Position numbers and translations under genes: made by a program
The notes under the pieces: model-generated
Seen by the model: the letters and a program-made list of their open reading frames with translations, nothing else
Told to the model about the DNA's origin: nothing
Databases searched by the model: none
Shown: positions 16,760 through 24,934 of the stretch, one piece after another
Layout of the letters: each line of letters begins with the position of its first letter
Numbering within the stretch: position 1 is the stretch's first letter
Origin: Pseudomonas asturiensis
GTDB lineage: Bacteria > Pseudomonadota > Gammaproteobacteria > Pseudomonadales > Pseudomonadaceae
Assembly: GCF_900143095.1 (NCBI RefSeq)
Contig: NZ_FRDA01000029.1
Coordinates: forward strand, 1-39,191
Reading direction: 5' to 3'
DNA: 39,191 nucleotides

Positions 16760-18295
16760 ATGCGCGCTTTGAGTCTGGAAACCATCGGTGCCAGCAAACG
16801 CTTCGGCACCTTTCGTGCGCTGGATGACGTGTCATTCAAGGTGCGGGCCGGCACCGTGCATGCGCTGCTGGGCGAAAACGGTGCCGGCAAGAGCACCCTG
16901 GTCAAAGGCATCATCGGCTACGGCCCTTTGCAGTCGGGCAGCATTCTGGTCAACAACCGCGAACACGAGATTCGTAACCCACGCGACTCGCACCAGTTGC
17001 AGATCGGCATGGTGTATCAGCATTTCACCGTGGCGCCGGGCCTGAGCGTGGCGGAAAACCTGGTGTTGTCTCGCGGCGACCTGCCGTGGCGCATTGATTG
17101 GGCTGCCGAACACGAACGCCTGCAAGCCTTCATGGCGCGCATGCCGTTTCGGCTCGACATTCAACGGCCGGTCAGCAGCCTGGCCGCCGGTGAAAAACAG
17201 AAGCTGGAGATTCTCAAGCAGTTGTATCTGGAGCGTCGGCTGGTGATTCTCGACGAACCGACCTCGGTGCTCACGCCTCAGGAAGCCGATGAAGTGCTGG
17301 GCCTGATGCAGCAGATGGCGCACCGTGGCGAGTTGACCGTGCTGATGATCACCCACAAGTTTCGCGAGGTCAGCACCTACGCCGACGACGTTACGGTATT
17401 GCGCAAAGGACGCTGGGTGGCGAGCAGTGCAGTCGCGGAGACCACCACGCAGCAAATGGCCGCGTGGATGATGGGCCATGCGCACACGAACAGTGTCAGC
17501 AGTGATCGCCCGCCAGTGCCTGAGCGTGCCCCACAGCTGCAGGTCGAGCAACTCGACGTGCCGGGCGATAAAGGCACGCTGGCGATCAAAGGCCTGAGCC
17601 TGGCGGTGCGGCCCGGAGAAATCCTCGGCATTGCCGGTATCTCCGGCAACGGCCAGCGCGAACTGACTGAAGCCCTGTTGGGCCAACGGCCCTTCAGTGC
17701 CGGACGCGTACTGATCGACGGTCAGCCGTATCACGCCAGCCGCGAACAAATGCAGCGCCTGCGCGTATTCAGCCTGCCGGAAGAGCCGCTGCGCAATGCC
17801 TGCATCGGCGGGCTCAGCGTTGCCGATAATCTGGCCCTGCGCAATTTCGACCGCCCGCCCCTGTGCCGTCAGGGTTGGCGTATTGACCGCCGCGCAGTCG
17901 CCGCTCAGGCACGCGGTCTGATCGAACGTTTTCAGGTCACGCCCAACGATCCGAACCGGCCCATCGGCACCCTGTCTGGCGGCAACGTGCAACGGGCCGT
18001 ACTGGCCCGCGAACTGACCTCGGACATTGCCGTGCTGATCGTCGCCAACCCGGTGTTCGGTCTGGACTTCGCCTCAGTGGCGCTGATCCATCAACGCTTG
18101 ATCGACGCGCGCAACAGCGGTGCCGCGGTGCTGCTGTTGAGCGAAGACCTCGACGAATTGCTGACACTGGCGGACCGCATCACCGTGATCCACGACGGCG
18201 AACTGGTCTTCGAAACCCTGACCCGAGACGCCGATCGCACTGAGCTGGGTCGACACATGGCGGGCGCTGAACAGTTGCAAAAGGAGTCAGCATGA
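16760..18295 (+). CDS. ABC transporter ATP-binding protein, two-domain (BMP-type importer)
   Basis: A 511-residue protein with two nucleotide-binding domains, as in YufO/NupO and sugar importers of the RbsA type. The first half is canonical: Walker A GENGAGKST (38-46), signature LAAGEKQKLE, Walker B VILDEPTS. The second half has a degenerate Walker A (GISGNGQRE), signature LSGGNVQRA and Walker B IVANPVFGLD, where the catalytic Glu is missing, as is common for the second domain of this class. ATG 16760 follows the biuH stop by two bases; a long in-frame extension upstream is only the shadow of biuH. Confidence 0.93.
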   Translation: MRALSLETIGASKRFGTFRALDDVSFKVRAGTVHALLGENGAGKSTLVKGIIGYGPLQSGSILVNNREHEIRNPRDSHQLQIGMVYQHFTVAPGLSVAENLVLSRGDLPWRIDWAAEHERLQAFMARMPFRLDIQRPVSSLAAGEKQKLEILKQLYLERRLVILDEPTSVLTPQEADEVLGLMQQMAHRGELTVLMITHKFREVSTYADDVTVLRKGRWVASSAVAETTTQQMAAWMMGHAHTNSVSSDRPPVPERAPQLQVEQLDVPGDKGTLAIKGLSLAVRPGEILGIAGISGNGQRELTEALLGQRPFSAGRVLIDGQPYHASREQMQRLRVFSLPEEPLRNACIGGLSVADNLALRNFDRPPLCRQGWRIDRRAVAAQARGLIERFQVTPNDPNRPIGTLSGGNVQRAVLARELTSDIAVLIVANPVFGLDFASVALIHQRLIDARNSGAAVLLLSEDLDELLTLADRITVIHDGELVFETLTRDADRTELGRHMAGAEQLQKESA

Positions 18296-18969
18296 TCGAC
18301 GTCAACGCTCATCCGGCCCGCTTTGCCTTCGACCCTGCCAGCACGGCGCTGGTGATCATCGACATGCAGCGCGACTTTCTCGAACCCGGCGGTTTCGGCG
18401 CAGCGCTGGGCAACGACGTGCTGCCGCTGCAAGCCATTGTCCCGAACGTGCAGCGGCTGCTCGCACTCGCACGCGCCCACGGCATCCATACGATCCACAC
18501 CCGCGAATCCCACGACAGCGAACTTGCCGATTGCCCGCCCTCCAAACTCGAACACGGCCTTGAGGGTCTGCGCATTGGCGATGTCGGGCCGATGGGCCGG
18601 ATTCTGGTGCGCGGCGAGCCGGGCAACCAGATCATCGATGCGCTGGCACCGATGGCGGGCGAGTGGGTCGTCGATAAACCGGGCAAAGGCATGTTCTTTT
18701 CCACCGGCCTGAACGGGCGGCTGAGCGCGGCGGGCATCACCCATTTGATCTTTGCGGGCGTGACCACCGAGGTCTGCGTGCAGACCAGCATGCGCGAGGC
18801 CAATGATCGCGGGTATCGCTGCCTGTTGATCGAAGACGCCACCGAGAGTTACTTTCCCGCCTTCAAGCAGGCGACGCTCGACATGATCACCGCCCAGGGC
18901 GGCATCGTGGGTCGCGTGGCGCCGTTGTCGGCACTGGAGCAGGCACTACAGACAAGGAATACACACTGA
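18292..18969 (+). CDS. Second isochorismatase-like cysteine hydrolase, candidate triuret hydrolase
   Basis: A 225-residue paralogue of the biuret hydrolase. The triad is Asp24, Lys129, Cys162 (IDMQRDF, VDKPGKGMF, VTTEVCV). It shares the HTRESH and ILVRGEPG segments with BiuH but lacks the RWRSQRIG block and has different residues after the Cys, so it acts on a related but different substrate. Triuret hydrolase (TrtA) is an isochorismatase-like enzyme found clustered with biuH, which makes TrtA a reasonable candidate; a formylated or other urea derivative is also possible. Its ATG overlaps the ATPase stop by four bases, and its own stop shares a base with the next start. Confidence 0.85.
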   Translation: MIDVNAHPARFAFDPASTALVIIDMQRDFLEPGGFGAALGNDVLPLQAIVPNVQRLLALARAHGIHTIHTRESHDSELADCPPSKLEHGLEGLRIGDVGPMGRILVRGEPGNQIIDALAPMAGEWVVDKPGKGMFFSTGLNGRLSAAGITHLIFAGVTTEVCVQTSMREANDRGYRCLLIEDATESYFPAFKQATLDMITAQGGIVGRVAPLSALEQALQTRNTH

Positions 18970-19355
18970 TGGATATCAACCTGCCCCATGTGGTGGCCGC
19001 CGTCACCGACGCGTTCGTCGATTACGAACGCGCCCTGCTGGCCAACGAACTGACCACGCTGGATGACTATTTCTGGAATGCAGAACATACCGTGCGCTAC
19101 GGCGTGGCGGAAAACCTGCACGGCGCTGACGCCATCGCGCTGTATCGACGTCACTGCCAGCCCGTCGGGCCCGGACGTCAATTGCTGCGTACGGTCGTCA
19201 GCACCTTTGGCGAGGATTTCGCCACCGTCAGCACCGAGTTTCACGACGGCGTCACGCAACGTCTGGGCCGCCAGATGCAGACCTGGGTGCGGTTCGAGGG
19301 CGCCTGGAAAGTGGTCGCCGCGCATGTGAGCATCGACCTGAGCACGCTGGAATGA
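18969..19355 (+). CDS. AtzH/HpxZ-type (DUF3225) NTF2-fold protein
   Basis: A 128-residue protein of the DUF3225 family, known as AtzH in the atrazine/cyanuric acid genes and HpxZ in oxalurate catabolism. Visible features are AVTDAFVDYERALLANELTT, DDYFWNAEHTVRYGVAENLH-like strands and a WVRFEGAWKVVAAHVS end. These proteins have an NTF2-like fold and accompany amidase-signature enzymes acting on ureido compounds; their catalytic role is not settled. Location among atzF and biuH fits the family habit exactly. It overlaps both neighbours by one to four bases. Confidence 0.87.
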   Translation: MDINLPHVVAAVTDAFVDYERALLANELTTLDDYFWNAEHTVRYGVAENLHGADAIALYRRHCQPVGPGRQLLRTVVSTFGEDFATVSTEFHDGVTQRLGRQMQTWVRFEGAWKVVAAHVSIDLSTLE

Positions 19356-20047
19356 AGGCCGTGACCACACCGCACTCCACCAACGCGCTGGCCGAAGAGG
19401 TGTATCGTCGATTGAAGCAGGAAATCTTCGATTTCTACCTGCTGCCCTACGACCGCTTCACCGAAAACCAGCTGGCCGACCGTTATCAGGTATCACGCAC
19501 GCCGGTGCGCGATGCACTGTACCGGTTGCAGCGCGAGGGCTATCTGGAAGTGGAGTTTCGCCGGGGCTGGTCAGTCAAACCGCTGGACTTCACCCAGATC
19601 GACCAGCTCTACGATTTGCGCATCGTGCTGGAATGCGCGGCCGTGGAACGCATCTGTGCATCGGCCGAGGTTCATCCGGAACTCAACGTCCTGCGCGGAC
19701 ACTGGCTGGTGGACAAAGCTCAGTGGCACACCGACATGCAAGTCGTCGCCGATCTCGACGAGCAGTTTCATACCCAACTGGTGGCCGCATCAGGCAATGA
19801 TGAAATGGCCCGCGTCCATCATGACGTCACCGAGCGCATTCGCATCGTCAGGCGCCTGGATTTCTTCAAAAGTGCGCGCATCGAACACACCTACCTCGAA
19901 CACGCCGCCATCCTCAACGCCCTTCACGCGCGCAAACGCGATGAAGCGCTGTTGCTGCTGCGCTCTCATGTGGAGATCAGCAAACTGGAAGTTCGCAAGT
20001 TGACGATCTCGATGCTGAGCGATGCGCGGCGTCAGCATAAGGCGTGA
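19352..20047 (+). CDS. GntR-family regulator, FCD (FadR) subfamily
   Basis: A 231-residue regulator. The N-terminal winged helix (RLKQEIFDFYLLPYDRFTEN, then QLADRYQVSRTPVRDALYRL) is followed by an all-helical FCD ligand domain. The latter has the metal-site pattern DxxxxH (DLDEQFH), then EHxxIL and RSHVE. Translation overlaps the preceding gene by four bases, so it is made as part of the operon. It most likely represses from the TGTATACA site at 10035-10042 and is released by biuret or a related compound; this is inferred from family behaviour. Confidence 0.92.
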   Translation: MKAVTTPHSTNALAEEVYRRLKQEIFDFYLLPYDRFTENQLADRYQVSRTPVRDALYRLQREGYLEVEFRRGWSVKPLDFTQIDQLYDLRIVLECAAVERICASAEVHPELNVLRGHWLVDKAQWHTDMQVVADLDEQFHTQLVAASGNDEMARVHHDVTERIRIVRRLDFFKSARIEHTYLEHAAILNALHARKRDEALLLLRSHVEISKLEVRKLTISMLSDARRQHKA

Positions 20048-20268
20048 GTGATGTGGCGGCGGCAGGTCTGACGGGCGATGACATCGCTCATCAAACAACT
20101 CAGGGTCTGCCGGGAAAACGCACTTTCGCGGGTGAAGCCTCCGCGTCTTGGACGCTGCGCTGTCTCGCCGCCAAAACGAGGTTAATGCATCAAAGGGCCA
20201 TTATTTCTCCCCGCCTCACTTTGCGATCAGGCTATGATCGGCTGACCTGATCTGGACGTCACAGAACC

Positions 20269-21132
20269 ATGCCCGTCGACCTGCAAGCGCTCTACCCCAA
20301 GCTCATCCATCTGATGCTGGATACCGTCTTCGTGGTCGACAGCGACAACCGGATCGTGTTCGTCAGTGATGCGTGCGAGGCGCTGCTTGGCTATCGTCCT
20401 GCAGAGTTGACCGGTAAGCACATCACCGACTACATGCACCCCGATGACCTGGCGGCCACACGGGCTTCCATTGCGCGGGTCATGAGCGGGCAACCGCACT
20501 TCGATTTCCGTAACCGCTACATTCGCAAGGACGGCAGTGTCGTCTACATCCTGTGGGCCGCGTTCTGGTCTGAGGAGGTCGGTGCGCGAATCGGCGTCGC
20601 GCGGGACGTGACCGCTCTTGCCAAGGCCGAGGAAGAGCTGCGCTTTCTGGCCCATCACGATTCTCTGACAGCATTGACCAATCGGTCCCTGTTCAACGAC
20701 CGATTGCACACGGCGCTGCGAGAGGCGCGTCAGGAACAGACCGCTCTGGCGCTACTCTTTCTGGATGTGAATGACTTCAAGGGCATCAATGATGTGCATG
20801 GGCATGCCGTGGGCGATCAGGTGCTGTGCATGGTCGCGCGGCGACTGGAGCGCTGTATCGGCGAAACCGGCATGGTGGCGCGCATTGGCGGCGATGAGTT
20901 CACGGTGCTGTTGACCGATATCCAGTCTCAGGAAGCCGTGTCCAGAAAGGTCGAGCAGATTCTTGCTGTCATGGCCGAACCGCTGGACGCCGACCTTGGC
21001 GAGGTACAAATGCCGTCCTGCAGCATTGGCGTCGCGTGCTATCCACTGGATGGAGAGGACGCCGACACACTGCTCAGCCATGCCGACAGCGACATGTACC
21101 GGATTAAAAGGCAACGGCCTGCGCACGGCTGA
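20269..21132 (+). CDS. Diguanylate cyclase with PAS sensor domain
   Basis: A 287-residue cytosolic protein. A PAS domain occupies about 10-118 (FVVDSDNRIVFVSDACEALL, IRKDGSVVYILW). A GGDEF domain follows (HHDSLTALTNRSLFNDRL, LDVNDFKGINDVHGHAVGD), with an intact active site GGDEF at 207-211. It should make cyclic di-GMP from two GTP in response to whatever the PAS domain senses. The inhibitory RxxD site expected five residues before GGDEF is GETG here, so product feedback is probably absent. No transmembrane segment. It stands alone between the biuret operon and a REP pair. Confidence 0.92.
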   Translation: MPVDLQALYPKLIHLMLDTVFVVDSDNRIVFVSDACEALLGYRPAELTGKHITDYMHPDDLAATRASIARVMSGQPHFDFRNRYIRKDGSVVYILWAAFWSEEVGARIGVARDVTALAKAEEELRFLAHHDSLTALTNRSLFNDRLHTALREARQEQTALALLFLDVNDFKGINDVHGHAVGDQVLCMVARRLERCIGETGMVARIGGDEFTVLLTDIQSQEAVSRKVEQILAVMAEPLDADLGEVQMPSCSIGVACYPLDGEDADTLLSHADSDMYRIKRQRPAHG

Positions 21133-21200
21133 TTGTCGGGTGGATTTGCCCTCGAAAACGCCAGCACATCCAGCCGAGATGTAGCGCCTGACACACGGCC

Positions 21201-21225
21201 TTCGCGGACAAGTCCGCTCCCACAT
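21201..21225. repeat. Single REP element
   Basis: TTCGCGGACAAGTCCGCTCC followed by CACAT, the common Pseudomonas repetitive extragenic palindrome, containing GCGGAC / GTCCGC. The same type occurs at 27029-27120. Confidence 0.85.
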
Positions 21226-21268
21226 GGGGCGCTCATCGTTATGCACAAGCTTTGCTGCAACCAACGGA

Positions 21269-21357
21269 CTGTGGGAGGCGGCTTGCCGGCGATGCGTCTC
21301 AGAAGCAACACATCAGCGACTGAACGGACGCCATCGCCGGCAAGCCGCCTCCCACAG
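21269..21357. repeat. REPIN: perfect inverted pair of a second REP type
   Basis: CTGTGGGAGGCGGCTTGCCG followed by GCGATG (21269-21294) is repeated in perfect inverted form at 21332-21357, 26 of 26 bases, around a 37-base spacer. It lies between the converging diguanylate cyclase and binding-protein genes and can fold into a long cruciform or mRNA-end hairpin. Confidence 0.9.
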
Positions 21358-21392
21358 GTACGCATTTCTTTATTGGCCCCGTTTGAGCGCCT

Positions 21393-22907
21393 TCAGCGTT
21401 TGACTGTCTCTTCCAGCGTGAAACGACCCAGCGGGTTCTGGCCGAAGCGTTCGATGTTCTTGCGTGACACGCTGATGTACGGGCTGTAATAGAGGTCGAT
21501 CCAGTTTACGTCGGCCTTGGCCATTTTCTGCAGGTCGATGTACATCTGCTCGCGCTTTTTAGGGTCCATTTCAACGCGGGCGGCGGCGACCAGTTCCTTG
21601 ACCTTGTCGTTCTTGTAGCGGGTCATGTAGTTCATGTTGGTGTCATGACCGAGCACAAAGGTGGTCTTCTGGTCCGGGTCGAGAATGTCGTTGGTCCAGT
21701 ACATCACGGAGATGTCGTAGTCACCGGCAATCAGCATGTCCCAGCTCTGGCTTGGGTCGACCTTCTGCAGCGTCGCGGTCACGCCGACTTTGGCCAGTTG
21801 CTGTTGCAGCATGACCGCGATCTGCTCGTCGACTTCATTGCCTGCGTTGACGATGTAGTTGAGTTTCAGGTCAGACGCACCGGCGTCGGCCAGCATTTTT
21901 TTGGCTTTGACCGGGTCGTAAGGACGTTGCAGGTTGTCGGCGTAGTGATACAGCGCACCTTTGGGAATGTAGGAATTGGCGACAGTACCCAGCCCGAAGG
22001 TTGCGGCGTTGACAAGGGCGGTCTTGTCGATGGCCATGTCCAGCGCTTGACGCACTTCCACTTTCGCCAGTGCGCCGTGTTCGTGGTTGATCAGCAAATG
22101 ATCTTCGCGGGTGGACGGGTCCAGGTGCACGACCAGGCCAGCGTCTTTCTTCAGGTTCTCGACCCGGGAAAAGGGCACATAGATCGCAGCGTCCAGCTCA
22201 CCTTTCTGGACCTGGAGCATACGGGTGTTGTCGTCCGGCACGGATATCCACTCAACGCCGTCGAGACTGACCGTGGAGGCTTCCCAGAAGTTGGGGTTCT
22301 TTTCCAGGATGACCCGGTCGCCACGTCGCCACTCTTTGACCGTGAACGCTCCCGACCCTACCGGCTTCTCGGCATAGGCCTCCTCGCCGAGGCTTTTCAT
22401 GGCCTTCTCGGAAAGTATCGACACGTTGGGCAGGGCCAGCTGCGACAGGAACGAAGCCGACGGGTGCTTCAGGGTAATCACCAGCGTGTGCGGATCGCTC
22501 GCCACCGCAGTGTCGATGACCTTGTACGAGTCACTCCACAGCGAACCCTTGTCGTCACGAATACGCAGCAGGCTGAACACCGCATCGCTGGCGGTCAGCT
22601 CCGAGCCGTCGGAGAACTTCGAGGGGCGAATCTTCAAGGTGTACGTCAGCCCGTCCGGCGAAATGGTCCAGCTCTCTGCCAGCCCTGGCACCAGCTTGGT
22701 GCCCTTGTTGTCGACACGGATCAGCACATCGTAGACGTTGGAAAACACCCAGTTGTCGATATTTTGCGCGCTCTTGATCGGGTCGAACGTGGTGCCGTCT
22801 TCGCGGCGGCCGATGGTCAGCACGCCAGCGGCTTCCGCCACCCCCGCGGCCAGGGAACAGGCCGCCAGCATGGCGACGGTCAGCAACTTCACAGGTCGTG
22901 CTTTCAT
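21393..22907 (-). CDS. Family-5 (peptide/opine/nickel-type) ABC transporter substrate-binding protein
   Basis: A 504-residue periplasmic binding protein of the SBP_bac_5 (DppA/OppA) family. A signal peptide (positively charged start, hydrophobic 8-21) is cut near VAEA. Family motifs include DGTTFDPIKSAQNIDNWVFS, PGLAESWTISPDGLTYTLKI and PVGSGAFTVKEW. It is the last gene of a five-gene unit, 46 bases after the OppF-like ATPase. Because the unit faces pipR, the ligand is probably a plant-derived peptide or ethanolamine-type compound as reported for PipR loci; that is inference. Confidence 0.92.
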   Translation of the reverse strand: MKARPVKLLTVAMLAACSLAAGVAEAAGVLTIGRREDGTTFDPIKSAQNIDNWVFSNVYDVLIRVDNKGTKLVPGLAESWTISPDGLTYTLKIRPSKFSDGSELTASDAVFSLLRIRDDKGSLWSDSYKVIDTAVASDPHTLVITLKHPSASFLSQLALPNVSILSEKAMKSLGEEAYAEKPVGSGAFTVKEWRRGDRVILEKNPNFWEASTVSLDGVEWISVPDDNTRMLQVQKGELDAAIYVPFSRVENLKKDAGLVVHLDPSTREDHLLINHEHGALAKVEVRQALDMAIDKTALVNAATFGLGTVANSYIPKGALYHYADNLQRPYDPVKAKKMLADAGASDLKLNYIVNAGNEVDEQIAVMLQQQLAKVGVTATLQKVDPSQSWDMLIAGDYDISVMYWTNDILDPDQKTTFVLGHDTNMNYMTRYKNDKVKELVAAARVEMDPKKREQMYIDLQKMAKADVNWIDLYYSPYISVSRKNIERFGQNPLGRFTLEETVKR

Positions 22908-22952
22908 ATACGGAAACTCCTTGTCGGTATCGAGAACGGATAGTGGTGCGGA

Positions 22953-23933
22953 TCAGAACACGGGGGCTTCAAGCACACAGTCGTAGCGCTGCGCGCCCAC
23001 ATGACGCGTGGGCGGCGCGGTGCGAGAACAATCGGGTCTGGCAAACCGGCAGCGCGGATGAAACGCACAGCCGTCGGGTAGATGCAGCGGGCTGGGCGGT
23101 TCGCCCTGCAGCGGCTCGCCAGGCAGCGGACGGCTCGGGTCGATCTCCGGGATCGCCTGAATCAAGGCTGCGGTGTAGGGATGACGCGGGCTGAGAAACA
23201 CCGACTCGACAGGTCCTTCTTCGACGATGCGTCCCAGATACATCACCGCCACGCGATCACAGAGCCGACGCACGATGGCCAGATCGTGGGCGATGAACAG
23301 AATGGCCAGGTTCATGCGCTCGCGCAGTTCCAGCAGCAGGTTGATGATCTGGCCCTGAATGGAGACGTCCAGCGCCGCCACGCATTCGTCGGCGATGATC
23401 AGGCGCGGCTCGATGGCCAGCGCACGGGCGATGCCGACCCGCTGGCACTGCCCGCCACTCAACGCGCCGGGTTTGCGCTCGGCGAACTCGGGGCGCAAGC
23501 CGACCATGTCGAGCAGTTCGATGACCCGCGCCGCAATGTCAGCCTTGGCAACCTTGCGCTGCACATGCAGCACCTCAGCCAGCGTCGCGCCGATGGTCAT
23601 GCGTGGATTGAGCGAAGAGAACGGGTCCTGAAAGATCATGGCCGTTTCGCTGCGCAGGCGCTGCAGATGAATACCACTGCCCTGCGCCACATCAACATCG
23701 TCGAACACGATCTGCCCGGACGTCACGTCGTTCAGACGCAGGATGGCACGGCCCAACGTGCTTTTGCCGCTGCCAGACTCGCCGACCAGCCCCAGCGTCT
23801 CACCTGCGCGGAGGGTCAGGGACACGCCGTTGATGGCCTGCACCCACTGTTTGTGCAGGCCCATGAAGCCCGTGCCCGACGCCGGGAAGCGCACCACCAG
23901 ATCATTGACGCTCAGCAGTAACGGGCCGCTCAT
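22953..23933 (-). CDS. Peptide-type ABC transporter ATP-binding protein (OppF-like)
   Basis: A 326-residue ATPase with Walker A GESGSGKST, signature LSGGQCQRV, Walker B LIIADECVAALD and H-loop IAHDL. The C-terminal oligopeptide-transporter tail has the cysteine pattern GCAFHPRCRFARPDC typical of this family. The Cys in LSGGQC and in ADEC replaces the usual Arg and Pro, which is uncommon, but the catalytic Glu is kept. Its ATG overlaps the stop of the OppD-like gene by four bases. Confidence 0.92.
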   Translation of the reverse strand: MSGPLLLSVNDLVVRFPASGTGFMGLHKQWVQAINGVSLTLRAGETLGLVGESGSGKSTLGRAILRLNDVTSGQIVFDDVDVAQGSGIHLQRLRSETAMIFQDPFSSLNPRMTIGATLAEVLHVQRKVAKADIAARVIELLDMVGLRPEFAERKPGALSGGQCQRVGIARALAIEPRLIIADECVAALDVSIQGQIINLLLELRERMNLAILFIAHDLAIVRRLCDRVAVMYLGRIVEEGPVESVFLSPRHPYTAALIQAIPEIDPSRPLPGEPLQGEPPSPLHLPDGCAFHPRCRFARPDCSRTAPPTRHVGAQRYDCVLEAPVF

Positions 23934-24934
23934 GAGCGCACTCCTTGCACATCAGCCAGCGCCATCGGTAACGGGTAATGACAGGCGGCAGCGTGGCCAT
24001 CGCCCATCGCGCGCATCAATGGCAACCGCTCGACGCAGCCCTGCGCAGCATGCGTGCAACGAGCATGAAAGCGGCAGCCTTGCGGCAGTGCATCGAGCAA
24101 CGGCGGCTGGCCGGGGATCGTGCGCAGCAGCGCATTGCCCGCGCTGCTGGCAGGCTGACAGTCAATCAGGCCGCGCGTGTACGGATGACGCGCATGAGCC
24201 AGCACATCACGCTTGCTGCCGTGCTCGCACAAGCGTCCGGCGTACATCACAGCAATGGAATCGCAAGTTTGCGCGACCACGCCCAGGTCGTGGGTGATCA
24301 TGATCAACGACAGCCCGTGACGGTCTCGCAGGTCCATCAGCAGACGCAGGATCTGCGCCTGAACGGTCACGTCCAGCGCGGTGGTCGGCTCGTCGGCAAT
24401 CAGCACTTGAGGACCGCAGCCCAGCGCAACGGCGATCATGGCGCGCTGGCGCATGCCGCCGGAAAACTCATGGGGATAGTTGTCCACTCGGGAGGCCGGA
24501 TCGGGAATCCCGACCTGGCGCAGCAGGTCGATGGCCTGCGCCCTCGCCTCGCGCTTCGACGAGCCCTGATGCAGGCGAAAGCCTTCAGCAATCTGCTCGC
24601 CGATGCGCATCAGCGGGTCGAGGTGACTGCTGGGGTTCTGGAAGATCATGCCGATGCGCCGCCCACGCATGGCGCGCATCCGGTCGGCATCGAGCGTGAG
24701 CAGATCGACGTCGCCCAGCAGCACCGAGCCGCCGCGCACCTGCAGGTCTGGCGACGGCATCAATTGCATGAGCGCTCGGCAGGCCATCGTCTTGCCCGAA
24801 CCGCTCTCGCCGACCAGCCCGAGGATCTCGCCCTGATGCAGATCGAATGACAACCGGTCTACCAGCGTCACCTCGCGGCCACGGTTGCTGGCGACCACGC
24901 TCATGTCGCTGACCTTCAGTACCGGCGTGCTCAT
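23930..24934 (-). CDS. Peptide-type ABC transporter ATP-binding protein (OppD-like)
   Basis: A 334-residue ATPase. Walker A GESGSGKT, signature EFSGGMRQRAMIA, Walker B LIADEPTTALD and H-loop ITHDLG are all canonical. The C-terminal cysteine tail GCRFHARCTHAAQGC is present. The start at 24934 (MSTPVLKVSDM) is chosen because it gives the normal OppD N-terminus and overlaps the permease stop by four bases; the open frame extends further upstream only as a shadow of the permease gene. Confidence 0.93.
   Translation of the reverse strand: MSTPVLKVSDMSVVASNRGREVTLVDRLSFDLHQGEILGLVGESGSGKTMACRALMQLMPSPDLQVRGGSVLLGDVDLLTLDADRMRAMRGRRIGMIFQNPSSHLDPLMRIGEQIAEGFRLHQGSSKREARAQAIDLLRQVGIPDPASRVDNYPHEFSGGMRQRAMIAVALGCGPQVLIADEPTTALDVTVQAQILRLLMDLRDRHGLSLIMITHDLGVVAQTCDSIAVMYAGRLCEHGSKRDVLAHARHPYTRGLIDCQPASSAGNALLRTIPGQPPLLDALPQGCRFHARCTHAAQGCVERLPLMRAMGDGHAAACHYPLPMALADVQGVRS

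Noticed and set aside
21645..22943. A 432-codon open frame on the plus strand opposite the substrate-binding protein
   Set aside because: Low-complexity His/Arg/Val-rich translation without domain features; a shadow of the real minus-strand gene.
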